Shown here: piece by piece, positions 24,691-33,044 of the stretch
Position numbering within the stretch: position 1 is the stretch's first letter
How the letters are laid out: each line of letters starts with the position of its first letter
Origin: Streptomyces sp. Y2F8-2
Lineage (GTDB): Bacteria > Actinomycetota > Actinomycetes > Streptomycetales > Streptomycetaceae
Assembly (NCBI RefSeq): GCF_014905555.1
Contig: NZ_BNGS01000017.1
Coordinates: 1 to 64,000 of the forward strand
Length of the DNA stretch: 64,000 nt
Direction: 5' to 3'
Made by a program: the position numbers and the translations under genes
The notes under the pieces: generated by a model
The model's database searches: none
What the model saw: the letters and a program-made list of their open reading frames with translations, nothing else
What the model was told of the DNA's origin: nothing

Positions 24691-25275
24691 TCAGCGGGTC
24701 ACGTGCTCGTCGTGGCGGCGCTGCTCCTCCACCGCCTGGAGTATCGACTCGGCGCCCGCCACCGCCGACGCCGCCGGCATGGCCTTGAACACCCAGGTGC
24801 GGTAGGACCAGAAACGGAACAGCGTCCCGAGGCCGATGCCGAGGAACTTGAACACGTTGCTCTGCAGCGGGCTGTCCCAGCCGAACCCGTACGTCGCCAG
24901 GAACAGCACGCCGTTCTCGATGACCAGCCCGGCCGCGCTGAACACCAGGAACAGGGTCATCTCGCGGGTGCGCCCGCTCTTGTCCCGGTCCCGGTAGGTG
25001 AAGTAGCGGAAGCCGATGTAGTTGAAGGCGATCGCGACGACCGTGGCGATGATGCTCGCCCGGACCACCTGGAGCCCTGTGACATTCCGCACGAGGTTGA
25101 ACACCAGGAGGTTGACCAGCAGTCCCGCCCCGCCGACCGCGCCGAACTTGGCGATCTCGCGCAGCAGCCGGTCGAACTTCCGGCGCACTGCGGCCTGGGG
25201 CCTGTCCTGCAGACTTGTGGAACCACTGCCCATCGTGTCGCCAGCCCCCGTCGGGTCGGTCGTACTCGGTTGCAT
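24691..25275 (-). CDS. GtrA family membrane protein
   Basis: A 194-residue protein with four predicted membrane helices and the GtrA pattern (FGAVGGAGLLVNLLVFNL, FNYIGFRYFTY, SNVFKFLGIGLGTLFRFWSYR). GtrA proteins are thought to help move polyprenyl-linked sugars across the membrane for surface polysaccharide or teichoic acid decoration. The start is uncertain: ATG 25275 or ATG 25233, neither with a strong ribosome binding site; the first keeps a Thr/Gly-rich N-terminus. It is divergent from purK, with about 270 bp between. Confidence 0.87.
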   Translation of the reverse strand: MQPSTTDPTGAGDTMGSGSTSLQDRPQAAVRRKFDRLLREIAKFGAVGGAGLLVNLLVFNLVRNVTGLQVVRASIIATVVAIAFNYIGFRYFTYRDRDKSGRTREMTLFLVFSAAGLVIENGVLFLATYGFGWDSPLQSNVFKFLGIGLGTLFRFWSYRTWVFKAMPAASAVAGAESILQAVEEQRRHDEHVTR

Positions 25276-25534
25276 CCGTCGTCTCGTTCGTGTCGATCGG
25301 GTTGTACCGGACCCTCGGCCGAAAGCGCCGAACGGCTCCGTCAACCCGGCCATGCTAACGAGCGCCGGTGAACGGTGTCCGGGGACCATACATGAGGACG
25401 GAAAGAAAGCCGCCTCGACCCCGTGCCGGAAACCCTTCATGGATTTCCTTCGGGTACCCCTTCGAAAGCCCCTCGGAAACGGCGCTCCAAACGCCCTGGG
25501 CGGGGACGGAAACCGGCCTCCCCGGCCGGGCCGA

Positions 25535-25540
25535 TACCCT
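25535..25540 (+). promoter_or_regulatory. -10 element giving a leaderless purK transcript
   Basis: TACCCT is followed by 6 nt and then GTG 25547. There is no ribosome binding site, so transcription probably starts at the GTG itself. No clear -35 is visible. Confidence 0.45.
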
Positions 25541-25546
25541 GGGTGC

Positions 25547-26686
25547 GTGACGTTCCCGGTAGTAGGCATGGTCGGCGGTGGCCAGCTCGCCCGTATGACC
25601 CACGAGGCAGGCATCCCGCTGGGCATCAGGTTCAAGCTCCTCAGTGACACCCCACAGGACTCCGCGGCACAGGTCGTCGGCGACGTCGTCGTCGGCGACT
25701 ACCGCGACCTGGAGACGCTGCGTGCCTTCGCGCAGGGCTGTGACGTGATCACCTTCGATCACGAGCACGTGCCCACCGAGCACCTGCGGGCCCTGGAGGC
25801 GGACGGCATCGCCGTGCGTCCCGGCCCGGACGCGCTCGTGCACGCCCAGGACAAGGGCGTGATGCGCGCCAAACTCGACGCGATCGGTGTGCCGTGCCCG
25901 CGGCACCGGATCGTCAGCGACCCGGAGGACGTCGCCGCGTTCGCCGCCGAGGGCGATGGCTTCCCCGTCGTCCTCAAGACCGTCCGCGGCGGCTACGACG
26001 GCAAGGGCGTGTGGGTGGTGGACTCCGTCGAGGAGGCCGCCGACCCCTTCCGCGCCGGCGTCCCCGTCCTCGCCGAGGAGAAGGTCGACTTCGTCCGGGA
26101 GCTGGCCGCCAACGTCGTACGCTCGCCGCACGGGCAGGCAGTCGCCTACCCGGTCGTGGAGTCCCGGCAGGTGGACGGCGTCTGCGACACCGTGATCGCC
26201 CCGGCCCCCGACCTGGACGACGAACTGGCCCTGGAGGCCGAGCAGCTCGCGCTCACCATAGCCAAGGAACTCGGCGTCGTCGGTCACCTCGCCGTGGAGC
26301 TGTTCCAGACCCGCGACGGCCGCATCCTGGTCAACGAGCTGGCGATGCGCCCGCACAACTCGGGCCACTGGTCGATGGACGGCGCGATCACCTCGCAGTT
26401 CGCCAACCACGTGCGGGCCGTCCTCGACCTCCCGCTCGGCGACCCGCGCCCGCGCGCCAAATGGACGGTCATGGTCAACGTCCTCGGCGGCGACTACCCC
26501 GACATGTACTCGGCGTACCTGCACTGCATGGCGCGCGACCCGCAGCTCAAGATCCACATGTATGGCAAGGACGTGAAGCCCGGCCGCAAGGTGGGCCACG
26601 TCAACACCTACGGCGACGACCTCGACGACGTGCTGGAGCGCGCCCGTCACGCAGCCGGCTACCTGAGAGGCACGATCACCGAATGA
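25547..26686 (+). CDS. purK: 5-(carboxyamino)imidazole ribonucleotide synthase
   Basis: A 379-residue ATP-grasp enzyme of purine synthesis that makes N5-CAIR from AIR, bicarbonate and ATP. It starts VTFPVVGMVGGGQLARM, the phosphate-binding loop typical of PurK. GFPVVLKTVRGGYDGKGVW is the ATP-grasp lysine region, and ILVNELAMRPHNSGHWS is the metal/substrate site. Length is usual. It begins with a GTG that appears leaderless, and its TGA overlaps the purE ATG (ATGA), so PurK and PurE are made in coupled amounts. Confidence 0.97.
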   Translation: MTFPVVGMVGGGQLARMTHEAGIPLGIRFKLLSDTPQDSAAQVVGDVVVGDYRDLETLRAFAQGCDVITFDHEHVPTEHLRALEADGIAVRPGPDALVHAQDKGVMRAKLDAIGVPCPRHRIVSDPEDVAAFAAEGDGFPVVLKTVRGGYDGKGVWVVDSVEEAADPFRAGVPVLAEEKVDFVRELAANVVRSPHGQAVAYPVVESRQVDGVCDTVIAPAPDLDDELALEAEQLALTIAKELGVVGHLAVELFQTRDGRILVNELAMRPHNSGHWSMDGAITSQFANHVRAVLDLPLGDPRPRAKWTVMVNVLGGDYPDMYSAYLHCMARDPQLKIHMYGKDVKPGRKVGHVNTYGDDLDDVLERARHAAGYLRGTITE

Positions 26687-27213
26687 GCCCTGTTGTTGGC
26701 ATCGTCATGGGGTCGGACTCCGACTGGCCCGTCATGGAGGCCGCCGCCAAGGCCCTCGACGAGTTCGAGATCGCGTACGAGGTCGACGTCGTCTCCGCAC
26801 ACCGTATGCCGCGCGAGATGATCGCGTACGGCGAGCAGGCGGCGGACCGCGGGCTGAAGGCGATCATCGCGGGCGCCGGCGGCGCCGCCCACCTGCCCGG
26901 CATGCTCGCCTCCGTCACCCCGCTGCCCGTCATCGGCGTCCCGGTCCCGCTGAAGTACCTCGACGGCATGGACTCGCTGCTGTCGATCGTGCAGATGCCG
27001 GCCGGTGTCCCCGTGGCCACCGTGTCCGTCGCCGGCGCCCGCAACGCCGGGCTGCTCGCGGCGCGCATCCTCGCCGCGCACGACGAGGAACTGCTGCAGC
27101 GGATGCGGGAGTTCCAGCAGGACCTCAACGACCAGGCCACCGAGAAGGGCAAGCGCCTGCGCTCCAAGGTCGAGGGAGCGGCGGCGGGCTTCGGCTTCAA
27201 CTCGGGGAAGTGA
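26683..27213 (+). CDS. purE: N5-carboxyaminoimidazole ribonucleotide mutase
   Basis: A 176-residue class I PurE that converts N5-CAIR to CAIR. The active-site signatures GIVMGSDSDWPVM, VSAHRMP and AGAGGAAHLPGM are intact. The start ATG overlaps the purK stop. The C-terminus carries about 15 extra residues rich in Lys and Gly. The next gene, a dipeptidase, starts 4 nt after the stop and is probably in the same transcript. Confidence 0.97.
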   Translation: MSPVVGIVMGSDSDWPVMEAAAKALDEFEIAYEVDVVSAHRMPREMIAYGEQAADRGLKAIIAGAGGAAHLPGMLASVTPLPVIGVPVPLKYLDGMDSLLSIVQMPAGVPVATVSVAGARNAGLLAARILAAHDEELLQRMREFQQDLNDQATEKGKRLRSKVEGAAAGFGFNSGK

Positions 27214-27217
27214 CGCG

Positions 27218-28402
27218 ATGACCTCGCCGTCCTTGCAGGCCGCCCGGGAACTGCTGCGGGAGTTCCCGGTCGTCGACGGGCACAACGACCTGCCCTGGGC
27301 GCTGCGCAAACAGGCCCGCTACGACCTCGACGCCCTGGACATCGCCCGGCACCAGAACGCCCGCCTGCACACCGACCTGCCCCGTCTGCGCGAGGGCGGG
27401 GTCGGCGCCCAGTACTGGTCGGTGTACGTGCCGTGCGACCTGCCCGACCCGGTGCCCGCGACGCTGGAACAGATCGACTGCGTACGGCAGCTGCTCGCCC
27501 GCTACCCGGCGGACCTGGCCCCGGCCCTGACCGCCGCCGACATGGAGACGGCGCGCAAGGACGGCCGGATCGCCTCCCTCATGGGCGCCGAGGGCGGCCA
27601 CTCCATCGCGAACTCGCTCGGCACGCTGCGCGGCCTGTACGGGCTCGGCGTGCGCTACATGACCCTCACCCACAACGACAACGTGGCGTGGGCGGACTCC
27701 GCGACGGACGAACCGGGCGTCGGCGGCCTCTCGGACTTCGGCCGTGAGGTGGTCCGGGAGATGAACCGCCTCGGCATGCTCGTCGACCTCTCGCATGTGG
27801 CGGCGACCACGATGCGCGACGCGCTGGACACCACCGAAGCGCCGGTGATCTTCTCCCACTCCTCCGCCCGCGCGGTGTGCGACCACCCGCGCAACATCCC
27901 CGACGACGTCCTCGAACGCCTGCCCGCCAACGGCGGTGTGGCGATGGTGACGTTCGTGCCGAAGTTCGTGCTCCAGGCGGCCGTCGACTGGACGGCCGCG
28001 GCGGACGACAACATGCGCGCGCACGGCCTGCACCCCCTCGACACCACCCCCGAGGCGATGAAGGTCCACCGCGCCTTCGAGGAGCGCACCCCGCGCCCGG
28101 CCGCCACGGTCGGGACGGTCGCCGACCACCTCGACCACATGCGCGAGGTGGCGGGCATCGACCACGTCGGCATCGGCGGCGACTACGACGGCACGGCCTT
28201 CACCCCGGACGGCCTGGGCGACGTCTCCGGCTACCCGAACCTGGTCGCGGAGCTGCTGGACCGCGGCTGGTCGAGAGCCGACCTGGCGAAGCTGACCTGG
28301 CAGAACGCGGTACGGGTGCTGGGCGCGGCCGAGGACGTGGCGCGCGACGTGCAGACCAGGCGCGCGCCGTCCCACGCGACCATCGAGGACCTCGACGGCT
28401 GA
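27218..28402 (+). CDS. Membrane dipeptidase family (M19) peptidase
   Basis: A 394-residue zinc-dependent M19 dipeptidase. Metal and active-site segments are PVVDGHNDLPWALR near the N-terminus, LMGAEGGHSI, the helix MLVDLSHVAATTM, FSHSSARAVCDHPRNIPDD and HVGIGGDYDG. No signal peptide is visible, so it is likely cytoplasmic, unlike the mammalian enzyme. The ATG at 27218 lies 4 nt after purE. The substrate is probably a dipeptide, possibly with a D-residue; its link to purine genes is only positional, and conserved in Streptomyces as I recall it. Confidence 0.92.
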   Translation: MTSPSLQAARELLREFPVVDGHNDLPWALRKQARYDLDALDIARHQNARLHTDLPRLREGGVGAQYWSVYVPCDLPDPVPATLEQIDCVRQLLARYPADLAPALTAADMETARKDGRIASLMGAEGGHSIANSLGTLRGLYGLGVRYMTLTHNDNVAWADSATDEPGVGGLSDFGREVVREMNRLGMLVDLSHVAATTMRDALDTTEAPVIFSHSSARAVCDHPRNIPDDVLERLPANGGVAMVTFVPKFVLQAAVDWTAAADDNMRAHGLHPLDTTPEAMKVHRAFEERTPRPAATVGTVADHLDHMREVAGIDHVGIGGDYDGTAFTPDGLGDVSGYPNLVAELLDRGWSRADLAKLTWQNAVRVLGAAEDVARDVQTRRAPSHATIEDLDG

Positions 28403-28509
28403 CGGTCAGGGGCCGGACGGGACGACGGTCCTCTGCGTCCCACCGGGCCCGAACCGCCGTCCGCGCGGCCCGGCTGTCGACGGCCGGGCCGGGCAGGGCA
28501 ACGGCCGGT

Positions 28510-28902
28510 TCAGGCGTGCTCGATCCGGCACAGGCAGAACGGGTGTCCCGCCGGGTCGGCGTACACCATGAAGTCCTTCTTCTCCCGGTCCTCCACGTCC
28601 AGCGGCCGCGCGCCCAGCGCCAGCACCTTCTCGTGCGCCGCGTCCACCTCCTCCCAGGTGGAACCGGCGTCGAAGTCGAGGTGGAACTGCTGCGGGTTGC
28701 GGTCCGCGCGCGGCCATTCGGGCGGGGTGTATCCCTCCACCCGCTGGAACCCGATCCGCGGCCCGTCGGGGATCCGCAGGACGACCCACTCCTCGTCCTC
28801 GGCCTTGGGCGTGCCGCCGCCCACGCGCGCGTAGAACTCGGCGAGCGCGCGCGGGTCCGGGCAGTCGATCACCACGTTGCGGAAACGTGCCACAGCGGGC
28901 AT
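28510..28902 (-). CDS. VOC (glyoxalase/bleomycin-resistance) superfamily protein
   Basis: A 130-residue protein with two beta-alpha-beta-beta-beta modules of the VOC fold. It begins RFRNVVIDCPDPRALAEFYA and ends VYADPAGHPFCLCR, a form common in Streptomyces. Metal-ligand His candidates are in QQFHLDFD and GHPF. Start ATG 28902 after AAGGAGACCC. It is 18 nt downstream of a closely similar gene and probably arose by tandem duplication. Substrate unknown. Confidence 0.87.
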   Translation of the reverse strand: MPAVARFRNVVIDCPDPRALAEFYARVGGGTPKAEDEEWVVLRIPDGPRIGFQRVEGYTPPEWPRADRNPQQFHLDFDAGSTWEEVDAAHEKVLALGARPLDVEDREKKDFMVYADPAGHPFCLCRIEHA

Positions 28903-28920
28903 GAGGGGTCTCCTTCGGCG

Positions 28921-29280
28921 TCAGCAGGCGCAGAGACAGAACGGGTGCCCGGCCGGGTCCGAGTAAACGCGGAAGCTGCGCGAGCGGTCCTCCGCGTCGA
29001 GCGGCTTCGCGCCCAGCTCCAGCACCCCCTTCTCGGCCGCGTCCAGGTCCTCCACCACCAGGTCCAGGTGGAACTGCTGCGAGTGGTCGGACGCGGGCCA
29101 CTTCGGCGGTACGAATCCGGGCGCCGCCTGGAAGGCCAGCGCCTGTCCGCCGGGCACCCGCAGGTCCACCCAGTCCCCCTCGCCCTCGACGCGGCCGCCG
29201 AGCACCTCGGCGTAGAAGGCGGCGAGCGCGCCCGGGTCGGGGCAGTCCAGGACGACGGGGCCGAGCTTGGCGAGAGCCAT
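28921..29280 (-). CDS. VOC superfamily protein, paralogue of the next gene
   Basis: A 119-residue VOC protein. VVLDCPDPGALAAFYAEVLGG at the N-terminus and VYSDPAGHPFCLC at the C-terminus align with its downstream neighbour over the whole length. Start ATG 29280 after GGAGGAGGAAG. First gene of a two-gene operon. Its promoter region contains the GTTACCG boxes shared with the divergent CGNR gene, so those boxes may control it. Function unknown; candidates are resistance or small-molecule binding. Confidence 0.87.
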   Translation of the reverse strand: MALAKLGPVVLDCPDPGALAAFYAEVLGGRVEGEGDWVDLRVPGGQALAFQAAPGFVPPKWPASDHSQQFHLDLVVEDLDAAEKGVLELGAKPLDAEDRSRSFRVYSDPAGHPFCLCAC

Positions 29281-29301
29281 GACTTCCTCCTCCAGATCGC
29301 A

Positions 29302-29472
29302 GTTACCGATAGGGCGCCGTCACCGACAGGCGCTGTTACCGATAGAGGCAAGTAACCGGTAACGCTCACCGCACGCTCATGCTCCCGGTCATGAGGTGGC
29401 AGCGCAAGAGGTACACGCCGACCGGCCGCGGTTACCGCAGTTACCGCATCAGTGCGTGCTGGAGGTAACGTC
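29302..29472. promoter_or_regulatory. Cluster of GTTACCG boxes in the divergent VOC/CGNR promoter region
   Basis: GTTACCGATAG occurs at 29302 and 29335, a variant GTCACCGACAG at 29319, reversed boxes at 29352-29364 (CGTTACCGGTTAC on the minus strand), GTTACCGCA at 29431 and 29440, and a reversed GTTACC near 29465-29470. The first three are 16-17 bp apart. Seven copies in about 170 bp of a 70 percent GC genome is far above chance by eye. They look like operators for a regulator of the VOC pair and/or the CGNR gene. Confidence 0.65.
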
Positions 29473-29478
29473 GCGGGC

Positions 29479-29982
29479 ATGAGTGACAGATCGCCCGCGC
29501 CCGGAGGCCTGGAGCTCGTCCAGGCCCTGGTGAACACGCTGGACATCGAGTCGGGCACCGACTCGCTGGACACCGTGGAGGGCCGGGCCCGTTTCGCTCT
29601 CACCGAGGACGAGCTGCCGCGCGCCCGCGAACTGCGCGAGTCGTTGCGGGCCGCGCTGCTCGCCCACGCGGGCCACCCGCCGCACCGCGAGGTGACCCCG
29701 CTGACCCGGCTGCTGGCGCGGGCCCCGCTGTATGTGGCCGTCGACGAGCGCGACGGCTCGGCCTGCCTGACGCCCACCGACGACTCCCTGCACGCGCGCG
29801 TGGCCCTCGCCGTGGCAGAGGCGCTGGCGGCGGGCACCTGGGGCCGTCTGAAGGCCTGTGAGGCCGTGACCTGCCACTGGGCGTACTACGACCGCAGTCC
29901 CGCCGGACGCGGCCGCTGGTGCTCGATGTCGGTCTGCGGGGCGCGCGCGAAGATGCGGCGGTACCGGGCGAAGGAGGCGTGA
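29479..29982 (+). CDS. CGNR zinc-finger domain protein (putative transcriptional regulator)
   Basis: A 167-residue protein with an N-terminal helical region (ABATE-type stress-induced domain, LELVQALVNTLD) and a C-terminal CGNR zinc finger. The four ligands are in LKACEAVTCHWAYYD and WCSMSVCGARAKMRRYR; here the CGNR motif reads CGAR. Such proteins are predicted DNA-binding regulators. Start at ATG 29479; TAACGT at 29466 followed by 7 nt suggests a leaderless mRNA, although GGAGGT also lies 12 nt upstream. It is divergent from the VOC pair across the GTTACCG boxes and may bind them (inference). Confidence 0.87.
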   Translation: MSDRSPAPGGLELVQALVNTLDIESGTDSLDTVEGRARFALTEDELPRARELRESLRAALLAHAGHPPHREVTPLTRLLARAPLYVAVDERDGSACLTPTDDSLHARVALAVAEALAAGTWGRLKACEAVTCHWAYYDRSPAGRGRWCSMSVCGARAKMRRYRAKEA

Positions 29983-30035
29983 TCCACAGGGAGTTCACCG
30001 GTCGGCCGGTGACCCGGTGGGGCAGAATGCAACAG

Positions 30036-30076
30036 GACGCCGGTCCGGCCGACTGAGCCTCGGCCGGACCGGCGTC
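30036..30076. terminator. Bidirectional terminator hairpin between CGNR gene and ugd
   Basis: GACGCCGGTCCGGCCGA pairs perfectly with its reverse complement around a 7-nt loop; 17-bp stem between two convergent genes. Confidence 0.85.
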
Positions 30077-30086
30077 TCCCTTGCGT

Positions 30087-31430
30087 CTATGCGGTGGGGC
30101 GGCCCATCGCCCGGTACGTCCACCCGGCCCGGCGCCAGACGTCCGGGTCGAGCGCGTTGCGGCCGTCGAGGAGGACCCGGGACGCCACCGCCTCGCCCAG
30201 CTCCGCCGGGTCAAGCTCGCGGAACTCACGCCACTCGGTCAGGTGTAGGACGACATCGGCGCTCCGCACCGCCTCCAGCGCCGAGTCGGCGTAGCCGAGC
30301 GTCGGGAAGAGCCGTCGTGCGTTGTCCATGCCCTTGGGGTCGTAGACCGTGACCTGGCCGCCCTGGAGGTGGATCTGCCCGGCGACGTTCAGCGCGGGCG
30401 AGTCACGGACGTCGTCGGAGTCCGGCTTGAAGGTGGCGCCGAGCACCGCGACCCGCTTGCCGAGGAACGGACCGCCGCCCAGCGCCTCCCGCGCCATTTC
30501 CACCATCTGGCCACGCCGGCGCATGTTGATGGAGTCGATCTCCCGCAGGAACGTCAGCGCCTGGTCGGCGCCCAGCTCACCGGCGCGCGCCATGAAGGCC
30601 CGGATGTCCTTCGGCAGACAGCCGCCGCCGAAACCGATCCCGGCGCGCAGGAACTTCTTGCCGATCCGGTCGTCGTACCCGATGGCCTCCGCCAGCTTGG
30701 CCACGTCAGCTCCCGCGGCCTCGCACACCTCCGCCATCGCGTTGATGAACGAGATCTTGGTGGCGAGGAAGGAGTTCGCGGCGGTCTTCACCAGCTCGGC
30801 GGTCGGGAAGTCGGTCACCACGAACGGCGTGCCCTCGGCGAGCGGCGTCGCGTACACCTCGCGCAGCAGCTTCTCGGCGCGCTCGCTGCGCACGCCGACC
30901 ACGATCCGGTCCGGGTGCAGCGTGTCCTCGACGGCGAAGCCCTCGCGCAGGAACTCCGGGTTCCAGGCCAGTTCGGCGTCCCCGCCGGCGGGCGCGCGCT
31001 CCGCGAGGTACGCGGCGAGGCGGTCCGCGGAGCCGACGGGCACGGTCGACTTGCCGACGACGAGCGCGGGGCCCTTCAGGTGCGGCGCGAGGGAGGCGAT
31101 CGCGGCGTCGACGTACGACATGTCGCAGGCGTACTCGCCGTGCTTCTGCGGGGTGTTCACACAGACGAAGTGGACATCGCCGAACTCGCCCAGCTCCGCC
31201 CAGTCCATGGTGAAGCGCAGCCGTCCGCTGGAGCCCTCGATCCCCGCGACGTGCTTGCGCAGCAACTCCTCCAGACCGGGCTCGTACATCGGGGCCTCGC
31301 CCCGCTCGAGCCTCTCGATCTTCTCGGGTACGACGTCCAGCCCCAGCACCTCGAACCCCAGCTCGGCCATGGCCGCGGCGTGTGTCGCGCCGAGATAGCC
31401 GGTGCCGATCACGGTGATCTTGAGGCTCAT
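30087..31430 (-). CDS. ugd: UDP-glucose 6-dehydrogenase
   Basis: A 447-residue NAD+-dependent enzyme that oxidises UDP-glucose twice to UDP-glucuronate. N-terminal Rossmann motif ITVIGTGYLGATHA, catalytic cysteine in GFGGGCLPKDIRA, and C-terminal UDP-binding segment GATFKPDSDDVRDSP are present. UDP-glucuronate feeds cell-wall glycopolymers (teichuronic-type) or natural-product sugars. Start ATG 31430 with TGGAGC 6 nt upstream. Divergent from the acyl-CoA dehydrogenase. With the LCP, GtrA and glycosyltransferase genes nearby, a cell-envelope role is likely. Confidence 0.95.
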   Translation of the reverse strand: MSLKITVIGTGYLGATHAAAMAELGFEVLGLDVVPEKIERLERGEAPMYEPGLEELLRKHVAGIEGSSGRLRFTMDWAELGEFGDVHFVCVNTPQKHGEYACDMSYVDAAIASLAPHLKGPALVVGKSTVPVGSADRLAAYLAERAPAGGDAELAWNPEFLREGFAVEDTLHPDRIVVGVRSERAEKLLREVYATPLAEGTPFVVTDFPTAELVKTAANSFLATKISFINAMAEVCEAAGADVAKLAEAIGYDDRIGKKFLRAGIGFGGGCLPKDIRAFMARAGELGADQALTFLREIDSINMRRRGQMVEMAREALGGGPFLGKRVAVLGATFKPDSDDVRDSPALNVAGQIHLQGGQVTVYDPKGMDNARRLFPTLGYADSALEAVRSADVVLHLTEWREFRELDPAELGEAVASRVLLDGRNALDPDVWRRAGWTYRAMGRPTA

Positions 31431-31610
31431 GGATGCTCCAGAACAGGTAGGGCGGTGAACCGGTGCCCGAGCATAGCCGGGCTCTTCGCGGGGCAATTTC
31501 CCAGCTGTCGCCAAGCTCACGTACCTGTCCCGTGGGCGGCCCCCTAAAATTCCAGTTACTTAACGGTAATTAGCGTCACCGACACTGCGTCTTCTGGAGC
31601 GTGAGACACC

Positions 31611-32768
31611 TTGGCCGGATCGGCTGACTTCGACCTGTACCGCCCGTCCGAAGAGCACGACATGCTCCGTGACGCCATCCGCTCGCTGGCCGAGGCGAAG
31701 ATCGCGCCGTACGCCGCGGCGGTGGACGAGGAGGCCCGCTTCCCGCAGGAGGCGCTCGAGGCCCTGGTCGCGAACGACCTGCACGCGGTCCACGTACCGG
31801 AGGAGTACGGCGGCGCGGGCGCCGACGCGCTCGCCACCGTCATCGTGATCGAGGAGGTGGCCCGCGTCTGCGTGTCGTCCTCCCTCATCCCGGCGGTCAA
31901 CAAGCTCGGCTCCCTGCCGGTGATCCTCTCCGGCTCCGAGGAGCTGAAGAAGAAGTACCTCGCGCCGCTGGCCAAGGGCGACGCGATGTTCTCGTACTGC
32001 CTCTCCGAGCCGGAGGCGGGCTCGGACGCGGCCGGCATGAAGACGCGGGCCGTGCGCGACGGCGACCACTGGGTGCTCAACGGCGTCAAGCGCTGGATCA
32101 CCAACGCGGGCGTCTCCGAGTACTACACGGTCATGGCGGTGACCGACCCGGAGAAGCGGTCCAAGGGCATATCCGCCTTCGTCGTCGAGAAGTCGGACCC
32201 GGGCGTGTCCTTCGGTGCCCCGGAGAAGAAGCTCGGCATCAAGGGCTCGCCCACCCGCGAGGTCTACTTCGACAACGTCCGCATCCCCGCCGACCGCATG
32301 ATCGGCGAGGAGGGCACCGGCTTCGCCACGGCGATGAAGACCCTGGACCACACCCGCATCACCATCGCCGCCCAGGCCCTCGGTGTCGCGCAGGGCGCCT
32401 TCGACTACGCCAAGAACTACGTCAAGGAGCGCAAGCAGTTCGGCAAGCCGATCGCCGACTTCCAGGGCGTCCAGTTCATGCTCGCCGACATGGCGATGAA
32501 GATCGAGGCCGCCCGCCAGCTGACCTACGCGGCCGCCGCCAAGTCCGAGCGCGGCGACTCGGACCTCACCTTCCAGGGCGCCGCCGCCAAGTGCTTCGCC
32601 TCGGACGTGGCCATGGAGGTCACCACGGACGCCGTCCAGCTGCTCGGCGGCTACGGCTACACCCGCGACTACCCGGTCGAGCGCATGATGCGCGACGCGA
32701 AGATCACGCAGATTTACGAAGGCACGAACCAGGTCCAGCGGATCGTGATGGCCAGGAACCTTCCCTAG
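31611..32768 (+). CDS. Acyl-CoA dehydrogenase
   Basis: A 385-residue FAD-dependent enzyme of the short/medium-chain class. Signatures include FSYCLSEPEAGSDA and, at the C-terminus, QLLGGYGYTRDYPVERMMRD with the catalytic glutamate in IYEGTNQVQR. It oxidises acyl-CoA to enoyl-CoA, passing electrons to ETF. I use the TTG at 31611, which gives the family's usual N-terminus; GGAG lies 11 nt upstream. TAAAAT at 31545-31550 is a plausible -10 box for it. Its 3' end carries a 16-bp duplication covering the stop codon. Confidence 0.95.
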   Translation: MAGSADFDLYRPSEEHDMLRDAIRSLAEAKIAPYAAAVDEEARFPQEALEALVANDLHAVHVPEEYGGAGADALATVIVIEEVARVCVSSSLIPAVNKLGSLPVILSGSEELKKKYLAPLAKGDAMFSYCLSEPEAGSDAAGMKTRAVRDGDHWVLNGVKRWITNAGVSEYYTVMAVTDPEKRSKGISAFVVEKSDPGVSFGAPEKKLGIKGSPTREVYFDNVRIPADRMIGEEGTGFATAMKTLDHTRITIAAQALGVAQGAFDYAKNYVKERKQFGKPIADFQGVQFMLADMAMKIEAARQLTYAAAAKSERGDSDLTFQGAAAKCFASDVAMEVTTDAVQLLGGYGYTRDYPVERMMRDAKITQIYEGTNQVQRIVMARNLP

Positions 32769-32785
32769 CAGGAACCTTCCCTAGC
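32754..32785. repeat. 16-bp direct duplication spanning the acyl-CoA dehydrogenase stop codon
   Basis: AGGAACCTTCCCTAGC is repeated exactly at 32754-32769 and 32770-32785. The first copy encodes the last residues and the TAG stop. Confidence 0.85.
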
Positions 32786-32814
32786 GGGAACCGCCTTCGC
32801 CTGCGGAAACACCT

Positions 32815-32840
32815 CGGCCCCCGGCATCGCCCGGGGGCCG
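32815..32840 (+). terminator. Terminator of the acyl-CoA dehydrogenase gene
   Basis: CGGCCCCCGG and CCGGGGGCCG form a 10-bp stem with a 6-nt loop about 45 nt after the stop, followed by TTC. Confidence 0.75.
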
Positions 32841-32911
32841 TTCGCATGGGTGGCCGGGCCGGGAGGCGTCCGGGTGGCTGGTGGGGACGTGGCCGGTGGG
32901 GACCGGACGGC

Positions 32912-32959
32912 GCCGGCGGGGAATGAAGCCGACGGGGAATGAAGCCGACGGGGAATGAA
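32912..32959. repeat. 16-bp tandem repeat, three copies
   Basis: GCCGACGGGGAATGAA is repeated three times end to end (first copy has GGCG). It lies 85 nt upstream of the fpg-type gene, in an otherwise featureless 276-bp gap. Confidence 0.8.
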
Positions 32960-33044
32960 GGAGATGTCAGGGAAGGGTGCGACGCATCTCGGATGCGGCC
33001 GCCCAAGAGCACGCCGGGCATCGGCCGGCTGAAGGGCGTTCCTC

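Noticed and set aside
24482..24805. Short plus-strand frames over the 50-bp repeat
   Set aside because: They merely translate the tandem repeat, have no ribosome binding site, and overlap gtrA antisense.
29302..29472. Replication-origin or plasmid iterons
   Set aside because: GTTACCG boxes resemble iterons by number, but there is no Rep gene or AT-rich unwinding region, and the site is a divergent promoter.
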